From: Acidobacteriota bacterium
Lineage (GTDB): Bacteria > Acidobacteriota > Terriglobia > Bryobacterales > Bryobacteraceae
Assembly (NCBI GenBank): GCA_018268875.1
Contig: JAFDVT010000601.1
Span: forward strand, 1-6,774
Direction of reading: 5' to 3'
DNA: 6,774 bases
Both the position numbers and the translations under genes were made by a program. The notes below the pieces were generated by a model. That model was not told where the DNA came from, ran no database searches, and saw only the letters and a program-made list of their open reading frames with translations. Below are positions 1 through 4,888 of the stretch, piece by piece (positions within the stretch are counted from its first letter, which is position 1; each line of letters opens with the position of its first letter).

Positions 1-1
1 C

Positions 2-373
2 AATCATCATGAACGTTGGGACGGCAGCGGTTACCCGGACGGCCTGCGGGGCGAGGATATCCCCCTGCTTGCGCGCATTCTGCAATTGGCTGATATCTAC
101 GACGCGCTGATTTCGAGCCGCCCGTACAAGCAAAGCTTTTCGCACGAAGAAGCGATCAACATCATGAAGGAAGAGGCCAAACGCGGCTGGCGCGACCGGA
201 AACTGGTGGCGATGTTCGCGCAGATTTCGGGTGCGGAACTGGAAGAATCGGCCTCGGACATCAACACCGGTTTATCACTGGCGCAGATGGGCTTGCAACT
301 GGCGGCGAGCGGTCCAGTGCCCGTCGTGTTGTCCAACGGCGAGGTCGCCCAGCGCAGCGGATCCGGCGGCTAG
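2..373 (+). CDS. HD-GYP domain protein, C-terminal fragment (5' truncated)
   Basis: This is the last 123 residues of a protein whose start lies left of the window. The open frame begins at base 2 and ends at TAG 371-373. The first visible residues read NHHERWDGSGYPDGL, the signature second half of an HD-GYP domain: the HHE metal-ligand region followed by the GYP loop. A conserved ARI...LADIYDAL segment follows at about residues 24-36 and SRPYK just after. HD-GYP proteins are metal-dependent phosphodiesterases that hydrolyse cyclic di-GMP in the cytoplasm, often as the output of response regulators. The input domain is not visible, so receiver, GAF or other architecture cannot be stated. After the domain there is a tail of about 45 residues rich in Ala, Ser and Gly (from about residue 78) that I do not recognise. 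The next gene starts 23 bp downstream but seems to have its own promoter. The family call is firm; activity is inferred. Confidence 0.93.
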   Translation, partial: NHHERWDGSGYPDGLRGEDIPLLARILQLADIYDALISSRPYKQSFSHEEAINIMKEEAKRGWRDRKLVAMFAQISGAELEESASDINTGLSLAQMGLQLAASGPVPVVLSNGEVAQRSGSGG

Positions 374-380
374 CAAAGGC

Positions 381-389
381 TGCTACACT
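381..389 (+). promoter_or_regulatory. Extended -10 promoter, probably giving a leaderless transcript
   Basis: TGCTACACT fits an extended -10 element (TG, one base, then TACACT at 384-389). It ends 7 bp before the GTG at 397, so transcription would begin at or within a base or two of the start codon. No Shine-Dalgarno sequence sits at a useful distance; the only purine run, AAAGG at 375-379, is about 17 bp upstream. I see no good -35 box, which an extended -10 can do without. The similar arrangement before the downstream paralog supports it. This is inferred from spacing and motif only. Confidence 0.4.
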
Positions 390-396
390 CCCGTTC

Positions 397-1587
397 GTGC
401 GGGTCCTGACGTTCCTATTCCTGTCGGTCGCGCCCATATGGGCCTGTACCTGCATCGGCGGCGATGATCCGTGCCTCGACCTTGCCACCCCGGAAACGGC
501 CGTGTTCGTCGGCGTGGTGATCCGGGATAGCGGCGAAGGTGACGGCGCGGGACCGGGGCGCGTCCGCATCGAGGAAGCGCTGCGTGGAGTCCCACAAGGG
601 CTCGGCGAGGCCGAGGTTTCCACGATGCACGGCACAAGCTGTTACCGTCGCCTGACGCTCGGCGATCGCTACGTTTTCGTGATGCCCCGCGGACAGCCCT
701 ACGGGGTCGGCGGATGCGCCCGGTCGTTCCGCCTTCGCGGCAACGAACATAAGCTCGAAGCCTTACGCAAGGCGATTCGCAACGGACGCGAATCGGTCAC
801 CGGTTCCGTCCGGGATGGATCTTTCGAGCCATTCGCGGGTGCGCGCGTTGAACTCGAGCCTACTACCGATGGCGGGAAGTCGTACACGGCGAAATCGGGC
901 CGTAACGGCGAGTACACGTTTCCCAAGGCGGCGCCCGGAGAGTATCGCCTCCAGGCCAGAAAACGTAAGTTACGCACCGAGGTGGCGACGGTCACCGTGC
1001 CGGCACGCGGCTGCGCCATACACGACCTGCGGGTGAACGACGACGTCCATTTTCGAGGCCGCGTCAAAGATCGCGCGACGGGAAAGCCGTTTGCGGACAT
1101 TAAGGTCGCACTCTATCGGATCGACGGATCCCAAAAAGTGGCGACCGCGACCACTGACGAGGACGGCTCGTATGATTTTCCGCCCGTCCCTCCCGGGGAC
1201 TACCGGGTTGAAGTCGAACGGGAAGGTCAGGAGTCGGGTCCTGGTCCCTTCGTATCCGCCCGTGATGGGGAGGAATTCAACCACGAATTGCGCCTCCCGT
1301 TCCGTCGCAAGGGCGCGAAGTTGCGGGTCCGGTTCACCGACGATGCAGGCAACCCGGCGGCCGGCATTTTGCTCCGGGTCACCAACTCGCGCACTGGCGA
1401 AGGGTTCTCCCTCGAGTCGGGCGAGCTAGCCGAGGTAACCGGCGACATTTTTTTGGACGAGACCTACGAACTTTGGGCCGCCCGGATGGTTCCGGGACTC
1501 TCTCCGGTGGTAAGCGGCTCGGCCGTCATCCCATCCGCGAAGGCAGCAAATGATCTGACGATCGTCCTGCGCCGAGTCGTCCCGTAA
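397..1587 (+). CDS. Exported protein: TIMP-like N-terminal domain plus carboxypeptidase-regulatory-like repeats (paralog 1)
   Basis: A 396-residue predicted exported protein starting at GTG. Residues 1-16 form a short signal peptide (one Arg, then a Leu/Phe-rich core) ending ...PIWA. The next residues are C17-T-C19, with further cysteines at 26, 82, 107 and 206. Residues 17 to about 125 resemble the TIMP/netrin-like fold of bacterial proteins that begin Cys-x-Cys: FVGVV, IEEALRGV, a Cys near LTLGDRYVFV, then GGCARSFRLRGNE. Residues about 134-205 and 217-300 are two carboxypeptidase-regulatory-like (transthyretin/Ig-type) domains with the recurring pattern VxGxVxD...GxYxFxxxPPGxYRv (NGEYTF...PGEYRL; DGSYDF...PGDYRV). 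Residues about 306-392 form a third beta-rich unit. No catalytic motif is visible, so a binding, adhesion or inhibitor role is likelier than enzymatic activity, but the function is unknown. It has a close paralog at 1751-3028. W15 at position -2 makes a lipobox reading atypical. Confidence 0.85.
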   Translation: MRVLTFLFLSVAPIWACTCIGGDDPCLDLATPETAVFVGVVIRDSGEGDGAGPGRVRIEEALRGVPQGLGEAEVSTMHGTSCYRRLTLGDRYVFVMPRGQPYGVGGCARSFRLRGNEHKLEALRKAIRNGRESVTGSVRDGSFEPFAGARVELEPTTDGGKSYTAKSGRNGEYTFPKAAPGEYRLQARKRKLRTEVATVTVPARGCAIHDLRVNDDVHFRGRVKDRATGKPFADIKVALYRIDGSQKVATATTDEDGSYDFPPVPPGDYRVEVEREGQESGPGPFVSARDGEEFNHELRLPFRRKGAKLRVRFTDDAGNPAAGILLRVTNSRTGEGFSLESGELAEVTGDIFLDETYELWAARMVPGLSPVVSGSAVIPSAKAANDLTIVLRRVVP

Positions 1588-1661
1588 CTGGAAAATCCCG
1601 AGGTCGCACCAGTCCCCGGTCCTAAGCCATTCCGCAAATCTCCCTACCCCCCGAGTCTGGT

Positions 1662-1674
1662 GGTGCCTGGCACC
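1662..1674. repeat. Short perfect palindrome GGTGCC-T-GGCACC
   Basis: GGTGCC (1662-1667) and GGCACC (1669-1674) are exact inverted copies around a single T. A GGTGCC/GGCACC core of this type is, to my knowledge, a frequent head of dispersed intergenic REP-like repeats in GC-rich bacteria, but copy number in this genome cannot be checked from one window. It abuts the longer hairpin that begins at 1675, so the two probably form one element. Confidence 0.6.
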
Positions 1675-1709
1675 GTACCGCTTCCGGTGAGCGGTACCGG
1701 AAGCGGTAC
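1675..1709. repeat. Long hairpin, 14-bp perfect inverted repeat with 7-nt loop
   Basis: GTACCGCTTCCGGT (1675-1688) is the exact reverse complement of ACCGGAAGCGGTAC (1696-1709); the loop is GAGCGGT. The octamer AGCGGTAC also occurs twice in direct orientation (1690-1697 and 1702-1709) and once inverted (1675-1682), so a shorter alternative hairpin can compete with the long one. With the adjoining palindrome it looks like a REP/RAYT-type mobile repeat, or an RNA hairpin that stabilises or ends the upstream transcript. No T tract follows, which argues against a rho-independent terminator. Confidence 0.75.
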
Positions 1710-1736
1710 AGATAGCCATTTCCCCACGTATTTCGT

Positions 1737-1742
1737 TAGACT
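1737..1742 (+). promoter_or_regulatory. Possible -10 box (TAGACT) of the second paralog
   Basis: TAGACT ends 8 bp before the GTG at 1751, nearly the same geometry as TACACT before the first paralog (7 bp). Together they suggest leaderless or near-leaderless mRNAs. There is no recognisable -35 and no TG extension, so this is weaker than the upstream example. Confidence 0.3.
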
Positions 1743-1750
1743 TGGGATTG

Positions 1751-3028
1751 GTGCGCACGCGACCTCTTACCTTCCTGTTCCTCGCGCTGTCTGCCAGCGG
1801 TGGATCTCTGCCGTGTCCCTGCGCTGCGAACCCTGATTCCTGCGGACGAGCGGCACAACCTCACGCCGTTATCTTTGTCGGACGCGTGATCAAGACCGGG
1901 GATCAAGACAACAGCGACGGCCATGCTCGCGTACAGATCGAGGAAGCCCTGCGGAATGTCGCGTCCGGCGGCCCGGCGGAAGTCGAGATAGTCACCACGA
2001 ACGGCGACAGCCGTTGCCAATACCGGTTGAGCGAGGGCGAGCGGTACGTATTCATCACCAGCGGGACGGCTCCTTACCGTATTGACCGTTGTTCGGGTAC
2101 CTTCCAGCTTCGCGGCAACGAACACCGTCTGGAGAGTCTGCGTGCGCAAGTCAGCGGTGGCAGCCCATCGTTGTTGTCAGGACTTGTTCAACAGGGCTCT
2201 GCTGGTGGACTGTCCGGAGTAACCGTGCTCCTCAAGCGGCGAGCGGGACACGCGCAGCAGTACACCGAAGTTACCGACGCCCAAGGCGTGTTCCGGTTTT
2301 CGGGACTGCCCGTGGGTTGGTACAGCGTCGTACCGTCAAAGCCCGGCTACCTGGCAAAGCCCGTTGAGATCTACATGCCCGCCAAGGGTTGCAATACCAG
2401 CGATCTCACGATGTCGCCCGCGGGAACCATTCAGGGGACGGTCCGCGCCGCCACCACCGCAAAGCCAGTTGCCAAGGTCAGAGTGCAAGCCTTCGCGCTC
2501 GACGAGGCCGGGAAGCCGCAGTTGCTCCCGGTTCGTACCGCCATCACCGGCGAGGATGGCCGGTACACGATGGAGGTTCCCGCCGCGCGTTACCGCGTTG
2601 CCGTGAACGGAGCCCCCAATCGCGATGACGACCCTTACCCGGCGGCGATCTACAACGGGGGCAATCCGGTCCATGTCAGCCAAGGCAACACCACTTCCGG
2701 CATCGACCTCGCTGTCGGGGAGCCTCGAACCAAGGTCGCGGTGCGGTTCCGCGTGCTTGCCGAGGATGGCAAACCCGTTCTGGCGTCCAGCTTGCGTCTG
2801 GAAACGAAAGACGGCAAGATCCGCTGGGAGACCCGGAACGCCCACGGCGTAAACGCGATGGGAGAGATTGTCGCCCGAGGCTACGCAGGCGAGGAATACC
2901 GTGCAATCGTCTCCAACGGCGCCGGGATAAACGGACGCTTCTGGTACTCCGAAGGATCGGCGACCGTGAAGGCCGGCACCGCGGGAGTGACCACGATCAA
3001 TCTCACTCGCCGGCTGCTTGACCAGTAG
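1751..3028 (+). CDS. Exported protein: TIMP-like N-terminal domain plus carboxypeptidase-regulatory-like repeats (paralog 2)
   Basis: A 425-residue paralog of the preceding gene. In-frame TTG codons at 1742 and 1748 are possible starts. I chose GTG 1751 because it aligns with the GTG start of paralog 1 and leaves a compact signal peptide (RTRPLTFLFLALSAS). Cysteines at 22, 24, 31, 89, 114 and 214 match one for one those at 17, 19, 26, 82, 107 and 206 of paralog 1. Shared blocks include VIFVGRV, IEEALRNV, GERYVFI and FQLRGNEHRLESLR. Residues 22 to about 133 are the TIMP/netrin-like head. About 142-214 and 225-322 are carboxypeptidase-regulatory-like domains (GVFRFSGLPVGWYSV; EDGRYTMEVPAARYRVAV), and about 326-421 is a third beta unit. 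Here several residues (GGSLP) separate the likely signal-peptide end from the first Cys, and no lipobox is present. It ends 8 bp from the convergent glnA stop. Role unknown; extracytoplasmic location inferred. Confidence 0.84.
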   Translation: MRTRPLTFLFLALSASGGSLPCPCAANPDSCGRAAQPHAVIFVGRVIKTGDQDNSDGHARVQIEEALRNVASGGPAEVEIVTTNGDSRCQYRLSEGERYVFITSGTAPYRIDRCSGTFQLRGNEHRLESLRAQVSGGSPSLLSGLVQQGSAGGLSGVTVLLKRRAGHAQQYTEVTDAQGVFRFSGLPVGWYSVVPSKPGYLAKPVEIYMPAKGCNTSDLTMSPAGTIQGTVRAATTAKPVAKVRVQAFALDEAGKPQLLPVRTAITGEDGRYTMEVPAARYRVAVNGAPNRDDDPYPAAIYNGGNPVHVSQGNTTSGIDLAVGEPRTKVAVRFRVLAEDGKPVLASSLRLETKDGKIRWETRNAHGVNAMGEIVARGYAGEEYRAIVSNGAGINGRFWYSEGSATVKAGTAGVTTINLTRRLLDQ

Positions 3029-3036
3029 TTCCCGCG

Positions 3037-4449
3037 CTAGATGTCGTAATACATCGCGAACTCCCACGGATGGGGCCGCAGACGCACCGGCTCCGCTTCC
3101 GTACGCCGCTTCAAGTTGATGTACGTCTCAATCAACTCTTCGGTGAACACATCGCCCTTCAGCAGGAACTCGTGATCTTCTTCCAGTTCGTCCAGCGCAT
3201 CGTCGAGCGAGATCGGCATCGACGGTACGCGGCGCATTTCCTCTGGCTCCAGATCGTAAATGTCCTTGTCCAAAGGCTCGCCCGGTTCCACCTTGTGATA
3301 AATCCCGTCGAGGCCCGCCAGCAGCATCGCGGCGAACGCCAGATACGGATTCGCGGCGGGGTCCGGCGGACGGAACTCGATGCGCTTGGCCTTCGGCGCC
3401 GCCGAGTACATCGGGATTCGCACGGCGGCCGAACGGTTGCGGCGTGAATACGCCAGGTTCACCGGCGCTTCGTAACCTGGCACCAGCCGCTTATACGAAT
3501 TCGTCGTCGGCGCGATGATCGCCGACAGCGCGCGGGCATGCTTCAGCAGTCCGCCGATGTACCACAGGGCCATCTGCGAAAGCCCCGCGTACAGATCGCC
3601 CGCAAACAGCGGCTTGCCGTCTTTCCACAAGGACTGGTGGACATGCATGCCATTGCCGTTGTCGCCGTAAATCGGCTTCGGCATAAACGTCGCCGACTTG
3701 CCGTACTGCGTCGCGACGTTCTTCACGATGTACTTGTACAGCAGCATGTTGTCCGCCGAGCGAACCAGCGTGTCGTACTTCTGGTCGATTTCACACTGCC
3801 CGGCGCTTGCGACTTCATGATGGTGGCACTCGATCTCGAGCCCGCAACGCACCATCGTGTCGACCATTTCGGCTCTGAGATCCTGATAATGGTCCACCGG
3901 AGGCAGCGGCGCGTAACCTTCCTTGTGACGCGGGCGGTACCCCAGGTTCTGCCCATCTCGACCGCTGTTCCACTGGCCTTCTTCCGCATCGATGAAGTAA
4001 AACCCGCTGTGCTGGTTCTGGTCGAAGCGAACGTTGTCGAATACAAAGAACTCGGCCTCGGCGCCGAAGAACGCGGTGTCGGCGATGCCCGAATTTTTCA
4101 AATAATTTTCGGCCTTGGCAGCGACATGACGAGGGTCGCGCTCGTAATCCTGACGCGTGATCGGATCCTTCACCGTACAGGTCATCACCAGCGTTTTGAC
4201 GTCGTAAAACGGGTCGATCATCGCCGTTTTCGGATCGGGGATGAGGATCAGGTCGCTTTCGTTGATCGCGGCCCAGCCTCGCACCGACGACCCGTCAATG
4301 CCATAGCCGGCCTCGAACATTTCTTCGTTCAATTGCGAGATCGGGTACGAAATGTGCTGCTGCATGCCCGGCAGGTCGGTGAAGCGCAGATCGAACTGGC
4401 GGACCTCCTGCTGCTTGGCATAGGCGAGGACTTCCTGAGGCGTCGTCAT
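3037..4449 (-). CDS. glnA: Type I glutamine synthetase
   Basis: A complete 470-residue GSI that makes glutamine from glutamate, ammonia and ATP as a cytoplasmic dodecamer. Length and numbering follow the enterobacterial enzyme closely. Visible active-site elements are D52-GSS latch region, metal/substrate ligands E131 and E133 (GAEAEF), E212 (HHHEVA) and E220, H269/H271 (NGNGMHVHQS), the flap RLVPGYEAP with R321 and E327, NRSAAVRIP with R339 and R344, and E358/R360 (RIEFR). Y398 in IYDLEPEE matches the tyrosine adenylylated by GlnE in the GSI-beta subgroup, so control by adenylylation is likely but unproven. I chose ATG 4449 (MTTPQEV); an in-frame TTG 24 bp upstream is less likely. Only a weak AGAGAA precedes the ATG, about 10 bp away. 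It is divergent from padR across 109 bp and convergent with the exported protein gene. No sign of decay. Confidence 0.98.
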   Translation of the reverse strand: MTTPQEVLAYAKQQEVRQFDLRFTDLPGMQQHISYPISQLNEEMFEAGYGIDGSSVRGWAAINESDLILIPDPKTAMIDPFYDVKTLVMTCTVKDPITRQDYERDPRHVAAKAENYLKNSGIADTAFFGAEAEFFVFDNVRFDQNQHSGFYFIDAEEGQWNSGRDGQNLGYRPRHKEGYAPLPPVDHYQDLRAEMVDTMVRCGLEIECHHHEVASAGQCEIDQKYDTLVRSADNMLLYKYIVKNVATQYGKSATFMPKPIYGDNGNGMHVHQSLWKDGKPLFAGDLYAGLSQMALWYIGGLLKHARALSAIIAPTTNSYKRLVPGYEAPVNLAYSRRNRSAAVRIPMYSAAPKAKRIEFRPPDPAANPYLAFAAMLLAGLDGIYHKVEPGEPLDKDIYDLEPEEMRRVPSMPISLDDALDELEEDHEFLLKGDVFTEELIETYINLKRRTEAEPVRLRPHPWEFAMYYDI

Positions 4450-4510
4450 CTTGTTGTTTTCTCTAGAGTACAACCCTGGCGTCCCATCTTTTCCCGATTT
4501 CGTTCGCGAC

Positions 4511-4538
4511 TTGACGAATACTCAGCCGTCTATATACT
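4511..4538 (+). promoter_or_regulatory. Sigma-70-type promoter of padR-permease operon
   Basis: TTGACG (4511-4516) and TATACT (4533-4538) are separated by 16 bp, a near-consensus housekeeping promoter. Transcription would begin near 4545, leaving a leader of about 14 nt before the ATG at 4559. It is the strongest promoter match in the window. Because padR and the permease gene abut, it should drive both. Confidence 0.72.
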
Positions 4539-4553
4539 AAGAGCACTGAGTAT
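4518..4553 (+). promoter_or_regulatory. Candidate PadR operator: three ATACT(C/A)AG half-sites
   Basis: Half-sites are ATACTCAG (4518-4525), ATACTAAG (4534-4541) and, inverted, CTGAGTAT (4546-4553). The last two form a 20-bp dyad with 7 of 8 matching positions and a 4-bp spacer, covering the -10 box and predicted start. The outermost pair extends to a perfect 9-bp inverted repeat (4517-4525 and 4546-4554). PadR-family dimers commonly repress their own promoters through short dyads, so autorepression is the natural reading. Binding is inferred, not shown. Confidence 0.6.
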
Positions 4554-4558
4554 TTACG

Positions 4559-4888
4559 ATGCCAAAGCCCGATTCGCTGCAAGGTTCCTTGGACCTTTTG
4601 GTCCTCAAGATTCTATCCCGGCGTCCCAAGCTTCACGGATATGCGCTGATGTCCGCGATCGAGGAAATTTCGGACGAAGTGTTGCGGGTGGAAGAAGGAT
4701 CGCTCTACCCGGCGCTCCACCGCATGGAAGAAGCCGGTTGGATTTCCGCCGAATGGATCACCAAAGAAAACGGCCGCCGGGCGCGCATCTATACGCTTAC
4801 GGCGAAGGGCCGCAAGCAGTTGGAGGCGGAAATGAATCGCTGGGAAGCGGTGACCTCGGCGGTAAATCGCGTCCTGAGGATGGCATAA
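4559..4888 (+). CDS. PadR-family transcriptional regulator (acidobacterial, ADOP-linked type)
   Basis: A 109-residue winged-helix DNA-binding protein, typical length for the short PadR subfamily. The N-terminal winged helix is clear: LQGSLDLLVLKILSR (about 7-21), the HGYAL signature (26-30), then EEGSLYPALHRMEEAGWISAEW (45-66), where GSLYPALHR is the recognition region, and the wing NGRRARIYTLTAKG (71-84). The last 25 residues (KQLEAEMNRWEAVTSAVNRVL) are a helix suited to dimerisation. It matches the pattern of the acidobacterial PadR group found next to orphan permeases. ATG 4559 has no strong Shine-Dalgarno, only GAG at 4548-4550. The stop is immediately followed by the permease ATG, indicating one operon and probable translational coupling. 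It most likely represses its own promoter in response to a ligand or membrane stress; the inducer is unknown. Confidence 0.95.
   Translation: MPKPDSLQGSLDLLVLKILSRRPKLHGYALMSAIEEISDEVLRVEEGSLYPALHRMEEAGWISAEWITKENGRRARIYTLTAKGRKQLEAEMNRWEAVTSAVNRVLRMA
4876..4880 (+). promoter_or_regulatory. Ribosome binding site of the permease gene, inside padR
   Basis: GAGGA lies within the last codons of padR, 8 bp before ATG 4889. It is the best Shine-Dalgarno match among the genes here, and it fixes the permease start at the codon directly after the padR TAA. Confidence 0.7.

Larger units (their letters stand above)
1588..1741. other. Intergenic region between the two paralogs
   Basis: This 154-bp gap holds a 13-bp palindrome and a 14-bp-stem hairpin back to back (1662-1709, listed separately). 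A possible -10 box for the downstream gene lies at its right edge. The first 70 bp show no motif I can name. The hairpin is not followed by a T run, so there is no textbook intrinsic terminator here. Confidence 0.7.
4450..4558. other. Divergent glnA / padR intergenic region
   Basis: This 109-bp gap must hold promoters for both genes. The padR promoter and its dyad occupy the right half (4511-4554). On the glnA side, the minus strand reads TTGTACTCTAG just upstream of the ATG. TACTCT could be a -10 box, but no -35 accompanies it and I cannot place the glnA promoter with confidence. An 8-bp palindrome CTCTAGAG (4461-4468) lies in the glnA leader. Confidence 0.6.

Noticed and set aside
1675..1709. 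Rho-independent terminator for paralog 1.
   Set aside because: The stem is strong, but the bases after it are ACAGATAGCC with no T run, and the hairpin is about 90 bp beyond the stop. It is better kept as a repeat or RNA hairpin.
1796..1824. Lipoprotein signal in paralog 2.
   Set aside because: The residues before the first Cys are SLP, which do not fit a lipobox; an ordinary signal peptide cleaved earlier is more likely.
2336..3067. A 243-codon minus-strand frame opposite paralog 2.
   Set aside because: It overlaps both the paralog 2 coding region and the glnA 3' end; composition is that of a complement shadow.
4468..4487. A sigma-54-like promoter for glnA (TGGGACG then TTG on the minus strand).
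   Set aside because: The distance between the GG and the TTG is about 2 bp too long and the invariant GC of the -12 element is missing.
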